From NCBI GenBank assembly GCA_022843385.1, contig JALHNT010000067.1, positions 1 through 37,789 on the forward strand: 37,789 bases of DNA, in the 5' to 3' direction. The stretch comes from Anaerolineae bacterium (lineage in GTDB: Bacteria > Chloroflexota > Anaerolineae > Aggregatilineales > Phototrophicaceae). The notes below the pieces were generated by a model. It was not told the DNA's origin. It worked only from the letters and a program-made list of their open reading frames with translations, and did no database searches. Made by a program: the position numbers and the translations under genes. Of this stretch, positions 21,987 through 29,748 are shown piece by piece (within the stretch, counting starts at the first letter, position 1; each line of letters opens with the position of its first letter).

Positions 21987-22367
21987 CTAAACGTTCACGG
22001 GACGCGGCGAAATACGCGGGCGCGCCGGGGGGTGAATGAGCTTGCGAATATCCTTCACCAGTTTGCTGCTCTGGCTCCAATCGACCAGCATATACAGGCA
22101 GCGATTGTCATGCAGACGGATCAGAATGCCATCACGACCTTGCAAAGTCACGCTCCAGGCTTTGCGAATATCCGCAGACTTCACAATTTCCCAATCACGA
22201 GGATATTCCCCCATTTCCGGGAACACCAGCATTCGGCGGTTGGTGATGACGGCGCGCAGCCAGAAACCGGTGCCGATCCATTCCCGCTGCTGATCGTTCC
22301 AAGTCACGTATTGAACTTTGTATCCCCCGTAAGCAAACTCATCTGATTCCAGATACTTCGTTGTCAT
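21987..22367 (-). CDS. Small PH/GRAM-like protein, paralogue B
   Basis: 126 aa. It begins MTTKYLESDEFAYGGYKVQY and shares with paralogue A the run AVITNRRMLVFPEMGEY, a polar strand pair (DIRKAWSVTLQGRDGILIRL), NRCLYMLVDWS and the final helix KLVKDIRKLI. A basic Pro/Arg tail follows (PPARPRISPRPVNV). AGG lies 5 nt before the ATG. Probably a cytoplasmic lipid- or protein-binding domain; no known partner. Tandem duplication with divergence is the simplest origin. Confidence 0.7.
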   Translation of the reverse strand: MTTKYLESDEFAYGGYKVQYVTWNDQQREWIGTGFWLRAVITNRRMLVFPEMGEYPRDWEIVKSADIRKAWSVTLQGRDGILIRLHDNRCLYMLVDWSQSSKLVKDIRKLIHPPARPRISPRPVNV

Positions 22368-22508
22368 GAGAACCTCGATGTTCTTTCCCCCTGCATGTGA
22401 GCTTAATCGACTTCAATATGCAGGTGTATCCCCCAATGGTCTTGGCTGCTATCCTAAGAATAGTCAGTAATCCCTTGCAGACTCACAAATTTTGAAACCT
22501 AACAAACC

Positions 22509-23357
22509 GTGGTTAAACTTTCCGTCCTTCTGCAACAGTTGAAAGGATGTCGTTTGGGTCTAGATGCCAGTGTCATGTGTACCTGCTACCGGGATGGCAA
22601 AACTCGCCCCTGCCCTTTCCCAGATGATTATTACATTGATAACGAAGGCTATCCAGCGGTGAAATTGGCGGGGGATGAAACCGATGATGATCAGTCCGAT
22701 GCGTTTGATCGCTGGCTGGCGAGCTGCTGTCCCCATCCGTATATGGAATTGCAGCTGGTTTCCATCGAGAGCTGGAAGCGCTACGAATCCTTTCGCGATG
22801 CGTTGGGACAGATCGGTTGGGAGCAGTTTCCAACGCTGAAGCATGTGCTGCCAGAAGAAAATTACGGCCTCATGCCAGCCAACGCTGCACCCAAGGCATT
22901 GGCGGAACTGGAACGCTTCCGCGCCCTGAATGGGGTCACGCGCACCTTTCTGGTCAACAGCGAAACCGGCGACAGCATCGGCAGCGACAGCATCGAATAC
23001 AGCCGTGACGGAACCGAAGGTTTACGCATCGGGTTTGATGACGACGGATTCTTCATCATCGATACCTGGGAATTCAAACGTGAACTGTTCCGCGCCAAAC
23101 GCTTTGAGCAGCGGGTCGTCCAGGGCGAAATCAACCAGTATGACTACCGCGATCTCGACTCCGAACAGCATCTCATATGCAGCTTACCAGTGCGAGTCTT
23201 CAAGCAAAGCGAAGTGGGTTTGAGGCAGGAATACCCTCGGCTCATGCACATCGAGGCACGCACTGTTGAGACAGCGTATTATGAGGCTGTGCTGAAACCA
23301 CTGTTGACGATTTTCCAGGCGTCCATCGACAGCGGCAATCCAGTGCGCTGGAGCTAA
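22509..23357 (+). CDS. Protein of unknown function with Cys-rich N-terminus
   Basis: 282 aa, starting with GTG. The N-terminal part is Cys-rich and polar: GLDASVMCTCYRDGKTRPCP, then DETDDDQSDAF and ASCCPHPYMELQLVS; C14, C24, C26, C35, C73 and C74 could bind metal. The middle has LNGVTRTFLVNSETGDSIGS and an acidic DGFFIIDTWEFKRELF; the C-terminal half is helical. I know of similar short proteins starting GLDASVMC in diverse bacteria but no function. It is divergent from paralogue B and its stop interlocks with that of the M1 peptidase. Confidence 0.75.
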   Translation: MVKLSVLLQQLKGCRLGLDASVMCTCYRDGKTRPCPFPDDYYIDNEGYPAVKLAGDETDDDQSDAFDRWLASCCPHPYMELQLVSIESWKRYESFRDALGQIGWEQFPTLKHVLPEENYGLMPANAAPKALAELERFRALNGVTRTFLVNSETGDSIGSDSIEYSRDGTEGLRIGFDDDGFFIIDTWEFKRELFRAKRFEQRVVQGEINQYDYRDLDSEQHLICSLPVRVFKQSEVGLRQEYPRLMHIEARTVETAYYEAVLKPLLTIFQASIDSGNPVRWS

Positions 23358-24772
23358 GGTCGGGTGCGCATCGAAGGCTTAGGCGGCACTTTCTCGGCAT
23401 ACAGCCAGCCATTGAAAAAGGCGTTCAAATCCTGACCATACACCTCTTCCGCGACATTGATGAAGTCATCGGTTGTGACGGTGCTGCCCTGAAAGCGCTG
23501 GTAATACGTTTGCAGGATGTCGTAGAAGGCGTTGTCCCCGACGAGCAAACGAAGGGCGTGCAGCGTCCAGGCTCCCCGTAGATAGACGCCTCCATTGAAC
23601 AGATCATCCTCCGGCGGCGCACCGGGGGCGGTAAATCCTGCTGCCGGGTTGGAAAATATGAGGTAGTAATCATTCATGGTGTTGATGAGCGAGGCGCGTC
23701 CGTAACGATGTTCTTCCCACAATACCGCAGCATAAGTGGCGAACCCCTCATTCAGCCATATATCTTTCCACTGTGCCAGGCTGACGCTGTTGCCAAACCA
23801 CTGATGCGCCAATTCATGCGCCATCACATTCTCAGCATCATACCGCCGTCCTAACCCGACATTACTGCCGAAGAGCGACAACGTTTGTGTCTCCAGCGCA
23901 AAGGGCAGCGTCCGGTCGGCCACGACGACGCCGTAGGCTTCAAACGGATACGGGCCAAAGATGGCTTCGAAATAGGCCATCATGTCGGTCGTCGGGGAAA
24001 AGACGCGGATGAGTGTGTCAGCCTGATCTTCGGGGAAGTAATTACGGATGGGAATGCCGCCCGGCCCATCCATCGTCTGTACCACAAAATCACCGATGTT
24101 GACCGTCACCAGATAGCTCGCCACCGGGTCACGGGTTTCCCAGGTATAGGTAGTCGTTTTATCCGGGCGATCCACGACCGTCTGCAACATGCCGTTGGCG
24201 GCGACGACATACCGATCCGGAACCGTGATGATGAAGGTATAAGTAGCGCGATCCTGTGGGTGGTCGTTAACTGGATACCAGAGCGATGCGCCGCTGGGCT
24301 GGCTGGCAACATAGACGCCGGTGTTATAGCGCGTCCAGCCTCGCGCAAAAACGTCATAGTAATCGTCAACGTCTTCGCCTGGAACGCCAGCATAAGTGAT
24401 AGCCACTTCAAAGGCTTCTCTATTCACCAGCGGTTGGGGCGGCGTGATAATCAGTTCGCGCTCATCCCGTTGATAGCGGGTTGCGACTCCATTGACTGTC
24501 AGCGCCTCTATCGTAAAGCCGAGAAAATCCAGATTAAAGCTGCTCAACGACTCGGTTGTCAGGGCGCGCATGGTCACGGTGCCGCTGATCTCATTGCTTT
24601 CGGCATCCCAACTCAATTCGAGCGTATAGTGCTGGGCATCGTAACCACTGTTGCCGAGGCTTGGGAAATACTCGTCTCCCACCCCATCTGATCCTGGAAC
24701 GGCATCCTGTGCCAACAGCGGCGAAACCATCCATAAACTAAGAAACAGCACCAGTACAAGTCGGTAACGCAT
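23354..24772 (-). CDS. Secreted M1-family aminopeptidase-like metallopeptidase
   Basis: 472 aa. A signal peptide (about 1-21, LVLFLSLWMVSPLLAQ) precedes an M1 N-terminal beta domain (about 45-240) and the thermolysin-like catalytic domain. Zinc site: HELAH (H319, E320, H323) and E342 in NEGFATYA, the M1 spacing. The usual GAMEN exopeptidase motif is ALETQ (292-296), as in secreted bacterial M1 branches. The protein lacks the long C-terminal helical domain of PepN, so it is a short form. ATG at 24772 has AAGGG upstream; the frame is open 44 codons further but without a ribosome site and into the divergent promoter. Probably digests peptides outside the cell. Confidence 0.93.
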   Translation of the reverse strand: MRYRLVLVLFLSLWMVSPLLAQDAVPGSDGVGDEYFPSLGNSGYDAQHYTLELSWDAESNEISGTVTMRALTTESLSSFNLDFLGFTIEALTVNGVATRYQRDERELIITPPQPLVNREAFEVAITYAGVPGEDVDDYYDVFARGWTRYNTGVYVASQPSGASLWYPVNDHPQDRATYTFIITVPDRYVVAANGMLQTVVDRPDKTTTYTWETRDPVASYLVTVNIGDFVVQTMDGPGGIPIRNYFPEDQADTLIRVFSPTTDMMAYFEAIFGPYPFEAYGVVVADRTLPFALETQTLSLFGSNVGLGRRYDAENVMAHELAHQWFGNSVSLAQWKDIWLNEGFATYAAVLWEEHRYGRASLINTMNDYYLIFSNPAAGFTAPGAPPEDDLFNGGVYLRGAWTLHALRLLVGDNAFYDILQTYYQRFQGSTVTTDDFINVAEEVYGQDLNAFFNGWLYAEKVPPKPSMRTRP

Positions 24773-24830
24773 AGCGAATCCCTTCTGCCGATTGACATCA
24801 GCCATATTACCGCATCTCGGCGGCCTATGG

Positions 24831-24859
24831 TTCACTAGAGCTAAATAATCGGCTAGAAT
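24831..24859 (+). promoter_or_regulatory. Promoter of the 24893-30881 glycosylation operon
   Basis: -35 TTCACT (24831-24836), 17-nt spacer, -10 TAGAAT (24854-24859); the -10 matches 5 of 6 and the -35 4 of 6. Start near 24866, about 27 nt before the GTG of the first gene. Confidence 0.5.
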
Positions 24860-24892
24860 GAAGAGGTTTAGTCGAGCGGTAAAGGACAAAGC

Positions 24893-25633
24893 GTGCAGGT
24901 TCAACGGGCGAGACGACGTTCATCACCACGCTGGAGCGGCTGTGGCTGTCTGGTGGCTGTGATTGGATTCGTGCTGGTCATCAGCATCGCAGCCGTGTTG
25001 TTGCTGCTGCCCGTCCTGCCAGGACTAGCGCTGCGGCTGGCGGGCTTTGCACCACAAGGAAGCACCAGTCAGGCGCTGCAAAATGCACCGGCATCGCTGC
25101 CACCCGTGCCGGTCAGCAACCCGACGCGCCCGACAACCGTGACGCTCAACCTCGGCCCGCTGGGGACGCAGACCATCGCGAATGATCCAGCCACGACGCT
25201 GATCGAGATTGGCGGTGATGGGTCACCGGTGGCTGTTGTCAACGTGAGTGAGGCAGGAGCGCTCGATCTGTGTCGTGAACGCAGCACAATTTGCAGCAGC
25301 GGCAACAATCAGTTACGGAATGCCTCGATTGATTTCCGCCCCGGCGCTGCTGTGATTTATGGCGAGTTGTTTATCCGGGAAGTTGGATTCTGGCAGCCGG
25401 TCGGATTGGCGCTGCGTCTGAGCGCCGACCAACGACAGATGATGCTGGCTGGCGTCGATATTGCTGGTACGCTGTACAGTCTGCCTACTGGCGCACTGGG
25501 CGACCAGTTGAACGAGGTGGTCAACCAGGCCAACCGCCTGCTGCGCGAGATGAGTCTGGATGCCAGCAGCCGACGATATACGTTAGACGAAATCCGGCTG
25601 GACGAAACCAGCCTGACTCTGATTCTGCGGTGA
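24893..25633 (+). CDS. Single-pass membrane protein of unknown function
   Basis: 246 aa. A basic N-terminus (RARRRSSPRW) and CGCL lead into one membrane helix (about 19-42, LVAVIGFVLVISIAAVLLLL), a Ser/Pro/Thr linker (55-82) and an extracytoplasmic beta-rich domain (ATTLIEIGGDGSPVAVVNVS, two Cys in LCRERSTICSS that could pair). The C-terminus (SLDASSRRYTLDEIRLDETS) resembles small lipid- or signal-binding domains, but I do not recognise the family. Starts with GTG after AAGGACAAAGC. First gene of the long operon, 1 nt from the next. Confidence 0.75.
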   Translation: MQVQRARRRSSPRWSGCGCLVAVIGFVLVISIAAVLLLLPVLPGLALRLAGFAPQGSTSQALQNAPASLPPVPVSNPTRPTTVTLNLGPLGTQTIANDPATTLIEIGGDGSPVAVVNVSEAGALDLCRERSTICSSGNNQLRNASIDFRPGAAVIYGELFIREVGFWQPVGLALRLSADQRQMMLAGVDIAGTLYSLPTGALGDQLNEVVNQANRLLREMSLDASSRRYTLDEIRLDETSLTLILR

Positions 25634-25634
25634 G

Positions 25635-26009
25635 ATGATGACCCGACAACCCTTTTCCAAAGCGACCTGGGATACCACCCGCGACGAGATGCGCCAGATC
25701 ATGATTGCTACTGCCCGCAATCGCGCGACCATCACCTATAGTGAACTCTGCGCCGCCCTGACGACCGTATACCTGCATTATCATTCGCCTATGGTGACGC
25801 GGCTGCTGATGGAAATCGGGGCTGAAGAGATGGCTGCCGGGCGTCCGGTGCTGCCAGCAGTGGTGGTAGGCAAAGGGAGCGGGATGCCAGGAGCCGGATA
25901 TTTCAAAGCTGGCGGTGAACGTGTCACCGGCGATGAGCCGAGCGCTGATCCGGTAGAGATGTGGAAAGTTGATTTGGAAGCGGTCTTCGATTACTGGAGC
26001 GAAACATGA
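25635..26009 (+). CDS. Small conserved-looking protein of unknown function
   Basis: 124 aa. The N-terminal half looks helical with a winged-helix-like start (MRQIMIATARNRATITYSEL), and the middle has YHSPMVTRLLMEIGAEEMAA then GRPVLPAVVVGKGSGMPGAG. The latter resembles a motif I have seen in short stand-alone bacterial proteins (GRPLLSAVVV....MPG.GFF) without known function. Start ATG at 25635 lies 1 nt after the previous stop; its own TGA overlaps the rmlD ATG by 4 nt, so it is translated with the sugar operon. Purpose there is unknown. Confidence 0.65.
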   Translation: MMTRQPFSKATWDTTRDEMRQIMIATARNRATITYSELCAALTTVYLHYHSPMVTRLLMEIGAEEMAAGRPVLPAVVVGKGSGMPGAGYFKAGGERVTGDEPSADPVEMWKVDLEAVFDYWSET

Positions 26010-26872
26010 GAATTGTGGTCACCGGCGCAGCCGGACGTTTAGGTAGCAAGCTGATGACGTTGTTGCGCGGGCAAGGGCATCAGGTCACAGGAGTTGATGT
26101 GGTAGGCGAAGGCGTGCAAACGCTCGACATCACCGATTTCGCTGCGACCCGCGCCGCGATTGGCGACATCAACCCCAATGTCGTGATCCATCCAGCCGCC
26201 TGGACCGATGTCGATGGCTGCGCCCGTGAGCCGGAAAAAGCGATTGCCATCAACGGATTTGGCACGCAGCACGTTGCCGTCGCGGCAGCTCATATCGGCG
26301 CGGCAGTGGTCTATGTCAGCAGCAACGAGGTCTTCGACGGCACGCTCAACCGTCCCTATCGTGAATATGACACCACCAATCCCATCAATCCCTACGGTTA
26401 CAGCAAATGGGTGGGCGAACGAGCCTTGGCGCAGGTCAACCCAAAACATTACATCGTCCGCACCTCATGGCTGTTCGCGCATGGGGGCAAGAACTTCATT
26501 CAGGCAGTGCTCAATCTGGCAAAGCAGGGCAAACCGCTACGCGTGGTGACCGATGAAGTTGCCAACCCAACTTATAATGATGACCTGGCCGAGGCCATCA
26601 CCCGGCTGATCGTGACCGAGCGCTACGGCACGTATCATCTGGTGAACGAGGGAAGCTGTTCACGCTGGGCGTTCGCCCGTTACTTTCTTGACAAGGTTGG
26701 CTTAGTGGATACCCCGGTCGAGAAAATCATCGTGGCACAATGGCCGCGTCCTTCCATCCCACCCACCTACTGCGGGCTGGCAAATCTGGCGGGCAAACAG
26801 GTCGGAATCCAGTTGCGTCCCTGGCAGCAAGCGGTGGATGCGTTTCTGGAAGCAGAAGGATTCTTGGCATAA
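26006..26872 (+). CDS. rfbD: dTDP-4-dehydrorhamnose reductase-like SDR
   Basis: 288 aa. Extended SDR fold: Rossmann TGAAGRLGS (6-14), HPAAWTDVDGCAREPEKA, SSNEVFDGTLNRPYREYDTT, YxxxK in YGYSKWVGE and TSWLFAHGGKNF, all typical of RmlD. It catalyses NADPH reduction of the 4-keto-sugar in the last step to dTDP-rhamnose. The family motif STD.VFDG is SSNEVFDG here. ATGA overlap with the previous gene and a 1-nt overlap (TAATG) with the next. rmlA and rmlB are in the other cluster at 9-12 kb, and no rmlC is seen in the window, so rhamnose as the end product is likely but not certain. Confidence 0.93.
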   Translation: MRIVVTGAAGRLGSKLMTLLRGQGHQVTGVDVVGEGVQTLDITDFAATRAAIGDINPNVVIHPAAWTDVDGCAREPEKAIAINGFGTQHVAVAAAHIGAAVVYVSSNEVFDGTLNRPYREYDTTNPINPYGYSKWVGERALAQVNPKHYIVRTSWLFAHGGKNFIQAVLNLAKQGKPLRVVTDEVANPTYNDDLAEAITRLIVTERYGTYHLVNEGSCSRWAFARYFLDKVGLVDTPVEKIIVAQWPRPSIPPTYCGLANLAGKQVGIQLRPWQQAVDAFLEAEGFLA

Positions 26873-27375
26873 TGTCGAGCGGACCACGCATGGTTGCAAT
26901 GTCGGAGACTGAGAGCCTGTTCGTCGAGGATGAGGTCTGTGACAGATGTGGTCGCCTTATTGAATGTGAGACGCTCCTGCTGTATGTCAACAGAGAAGAT
27001 CCAGTTCTCTACCTCGATTCTGGCTCTTCCTGCATCTGTGGTACAAGATCGGAATATCAGAATCTCGGCATCCCAAGTGAATTCTGGTCACGTCACTTCC
27101 AGAGAATTGAGGGGAAATACTTTCTCGCAATCACCTTAACGAGTCTAATCGAGAGAGCGAGGTTTCAGAGAGTGATTGAAGCGCTTTTTCGAAAAGTGGA
27201 TCGTAAGGCATATGTGCATAAAACAACCGCGACCGAGTTCCTGATGACAGGAGCCCGACTTGAACTGAAATATCTTCAGCATGTGCTGCAAGCCGATCTC
27301 ATTCAATCCACCTTATTGTCAAATGACGAATGGCTGGCACAAGAAAAAGCAAGCGCACAAACTCATTCAACATGA
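26872..27375 (+). CDS. Cys-rich protein of unknown function
   Basis: 167 aa from the ATG at 26872. The N-terminus has C23-x2-C26 in EVCDRCGRLIEC (and C32) and C54-x-C56 in SSCICGTRSEY, a likely zinc-binding fold. The rest is mainly helical (EFWSRHFQRIEGKYFLAITL, then RKVDRKAYVHKTTATEFLMT). No family recognised. Its codon and base use are more AT-rich by eye than the flanking genes, suggesting recent acquisition, yet it is tightly packed: 1-nt overlap with rmlD before it and ATGA overlap with the GT2 gene after it. Starts at 26890 or 26899 are also possible. Confidence 0.7.
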   Translation: MSSGPRMVAMSETESLFVEDEVCDRCGRLIECETLLLYVNREDPVLYLDSGSSCICGTRSEYQNLGIPSEFWSRHFQRIEGKYFLAITLTSLIERARFQRVIEALFRKVDRKAYVHKTTATEFLMTGARLELKYLQHVLQADLIQSTLLSNDEWLAQEKASAQTHST

Positions 27376-28328
27376 CTGATCAGGTTCTTATCTCCGTCAT
27401 CATCCCTAACTGGAATGGGGCGCGCTTCCTGCCCACCTGTCTCGATGCGCTGGAAAGCCAGACCTATCCGGCTGTCGAGGTTATCATTGTCGATAACGCC
27501 TCGCATGATGAGTCGATGGCGTTGGTGAAAGCACGGTATCCCCGTGTAAAAACAGTTGAACTGCCGGAGAATCGCGGCTTCACCGGAGCCTGTAATGCCG
27601 GGATTGAAGCGGCCAGCGGCAATTATATCGCCCTGCTCAACAATGATACCGAAGTTGACGCAGGCTGGGCAGCAGCCCTGATCGACGCCTTTGACCGTCA
27701 CCCGGAAATCGGCATTGTCGCCAGCAAGATGCTGCTGTTTGACCGGCGCGATCACATCCATACCGCCGGGGATTATTTCACGATTGATGGACGAGCAGGC
27801 AATCGCGGCGTGTGGCAGAAGGATGAAGGCCAGTTCGACCAGGAAGACTATGTCTTCAGCGCCTGCGGCGGTTCTTCCGTTTACCGGCGTACCATGCTCG
27901 ATCAGATCGGGCTGCTGGATGATGATTTCTTCTTCTCGCTCGAGGATATTGACCTGGCGTGGCGGGCGCAGTTGACCGGGTGGCGCTGTCTTTACACGCC
28001 CAAAGCCATCGTGTACCATCATCTGTCAGCCACCGGCGGCGGCGTGACGGCCAGTTATTACGATGGTCGCAATCTCATCTTCACGCTGGTGAAGAATTAT
28101 CCAGCGGCACTTTGGCGCAAGTATGGTGGGCTGGTGGTCAAAGCACAGCTCAAACTGGCGGTTGAAGCGCTGCGAGCCTGGCGCGGTGCTGCGGCACGGG
28201 CCCGGCTGCGCGGCATGTGGGCTGGCATCCGGCAATTGCCCCGGATGTGGCGTAAACGGCGTGCCATCCAGCAGATGCGAACCGTCTCAGTCGAGAGCCT
28301 GGAAGCGCTGCTCTGGCCGCCACAGTAA
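27372..28328 (+). CDS. Glycosyltransferase family 2 (rhamnosyltransferase-like)
   Basis: 318 aa. GT-A fold: SVIIPNWNGARFLPTCLDAL (7-26), EVIIVDNASHDES, NRGFTGACNAGIEAASG, LLNNDTEVDAGW (DxD-like metal site), then FSACGGSSVYRRTMLDQIG, and DFFFSLEDIDLAWRAQLTGW with the ED acceptor-side motif. This is the WbbL/RfbF-like branch that transfers sugars, often rhamnose, to a polysaccharide. It lacks membrane helices. ATG at 27372 overlaps the previous stop. The rmlD gene two steps upstream fits a rhamnosyl donor. Confidence 0.92.
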   Translation: MTDQVLISVIIPNWNGARFLPTCLDALESQTYPAVEVIIVDNASHDESMALVKARYPRVKTVELPENRGFTGACNAGIEAASGNYIALLNNDTEVDAGWAAALIDAFDRHPEIGIVASKMLLFDRRDHIHTAGDYFTIDGRAGNRGVWQKDEGQFDQEDYVFSACGGSSVYRRTMLDQIGLLDDDFFFSLEDIDLAWRAQLTGWRCLYTPKAIVYHHLSATGGGVTASYYDGRNLIFTLVKNYPAALWRKYGGLVVKAQLKLAVEALRAWRGAAARARLRGMWAGIRQLPRMWRKRRAIQQMRTVSVESLEALLWPPQ

Positions 28329-28349
28329 ACGGTAAGGAACGAACCTGAC

Positions 28350-29111
28350 TTGAACGCATCGCAAAATCCCCTGCTCTCGATTGTCATCCCGGCTCATAAC
28401 GAGGAATTTCGCCTCCCCCCCAGTCTGGAGAAGATCGATCAGTTTTTGCAGACTCAATCCTTCAGTGCGGAAGTCATCATCGTCGAGAACGGGAGCAAGG
28501 ACCGCACCGTCGAGGTCTCGGAAGCCTTCGCCGCCACCCATCCGTATGTGCGGGTCATTCAAGCGCCGGTGCGCGGCAAAGGACTGGCAGTCAAAGTCGG
28601 TATGCTGGAAGCGCGCGGCGATTACCGCTTCATCTGTGATGCTGATCTCTCGATGCGAATCGACGACATTGTGAAGTTTCTGCCACCGCATATCGATGGT
28701 GCCGATGTCATCATTGCCAGCCGTGAGGGCAAAGGTGCGGTGCGCGTAGGCGAGCCATCACACCGGCATTGGATCGGACGCATCAACAACTGGATCATCC
28801 AGCTCACAGCCGTGCGTGGGTTCAACGATACCCAGTGCGGCTTCAAGATGTTCAGCCGACGAGCGGCTGAAGACTTGTTCAGTGTGCAGCAGATGGTCGG
28901 CATTGGCTTCGACATCGAACTGCTGTTCATCGCCAAGAAACGCGGGTATCGCATCAAGGAAGTGCCAATCACCTGGTATTTCGATAACGACAGTCGCATC
29001 CGGCTGATCGGGGACTCGACCCATCTGCTGGTCGAAATCTGGCAGATCCGGCGCAACTGGCTACAGGGAGTTTATGCTAACCAGACCGCAGACCGCCAGC
29101 CTGCAAATTGA
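28350..29111 (+). CDS. Glycosyltransferase family 2 (dolichyl-phosphate-sugar synthase-like)
   Basis: 253 aa, starting with TTG. The GT-A core resembles dolichyl-phosphate beta-glucosyltransferase: LSIVIPAHNEEFRLPPSLEK, VIIVENGSKDRTVEV, VRGKGLAVKVGMLEARGDY, FICDADLSMRIDDIVKFL (DxD metal site), ASREGKGA and NDTQCGFKMFSRRAAEDLF. No C-terminal membrane helices, as in the short soluble form. Such enzymes charge a lipid phosphate with a sugar, which would serve the GT39-type transferase at 34230 (inference). It overlaps rnhB by 38 nt. Confidence 0.88.
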   Translation: MNASQNPLLSIVIPAHNEEFRLPPSLEKIDQFLQTQSFSAEVIIVENGSKDRTVEVSEAFAATHPYVRVIQAPVRGKGLAVKVGMLEARGDYRFICDADLSMRIDDIVKFLPPHIDGADVIIASREGKGAVRVGEPSHRHWIGRINNWIIQLTAVRGFNDTQCGFKMFSRRAAEDLFSVQQMVGIGFDIELLFIAKKRGYRIKEVPITWYFDNDSRIRLIGDSTHLLVEIWQIRRNWLQGVYANQTADRQPAN

Positions 29112-29748
29112 ACAGACCCACTGGGCTGAAGGTCGCCGTTATGTGGTCGGTCTGGATGAAGCCGGGCGTGGCACCTGGGCGGGGCCAGTGGTCGCAGGAG
29201 CGGTATGTTTGCCCTCCGATCGACATGATCTCACACAGTCACTCGCCGGTGTGCGCGATAGCAAACAGATGACGGCCCGGCAGCGGACGCGGTTGCTAGA
29301 GTCCATCCAGCGAGTCGCGCTGTCTCACGCGACTGGCTTTGCCAGCAGCGCCGAGATTGATGCGCTGGGCATTGTCCCGGCGACACGGCTGGCGATGCGA
29401 CGGGCGCTGGAGAAGCTGGCAGTGCAACCCGATTATCTGCTGCTGGATTCGATCAAATGGGATGATCCGCAGCACATCCCCTTCCAAAGCATTATTCGCG
29501 GCGACAGCCTATCGCTCAGTATCGCGGCAGCCAGCGTCCTCGCCAAAGTGTGGCGCGATGAACACATGTACCGGCTGGATGAAATATACCCGGCCTACGG
29601 TTTTCATCAGCACAAAGGTTATGGCACCGCGCGTCATCTGGCGGCGCTGCGGACACATGGCCCCTGCCCTGAACACCGCATGAGCTTCGCCCCGATCCGC
29701 CACCTGGCGCTGAGACAGCCCGTGTTATTGAGCGACTCCGCCTCATGA
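29074..29748 (+). CDS. rnhB: Ribonuclease HII
   Basis: 224 aa. It cuts the RNA strand of RNA-DNA hybrids and single ribonucleotides in DNA. Motifs: VGLDEAGRGTWAGPVVAGAV (D28, E29), GVRDSKQMT, LLLDSIKW (D125), RGDSLSLSIAAASVLAKVWR (D144) and YPAYGFHQHKGYGT. All catalytic acidic residues are kept. The ATG has GGGAG just upstream and lies 38 nt inside the 3' end of the previous gene; the stop overlaps the GT4 start (ATGA). A housekeeping DNA-repair enzyme embedded in a glycosyltransferase operon, presumably a hitchhiker in transcription. Confidence 0.97.
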   Translation: MLTRPQTASLQIEQTHWAEGRRYVVGLDEAGRGTWAGPVVAGAVCLPSDRHDLTQSLAGVRDSKQMTARQRTRLLESIQRVALSHATGFASSAEIDALGIVPATRLAMRRALEKLAVQPDYLLLDSIKWDDPQHIPFQSIIRGDSLSLSIAAASVLAKVWRDEHMYRLDEIYPAYGFHQHKGYGTARHLAALRTHGPCPEHRMSFAPIRHLALRQPVLLSDSAS

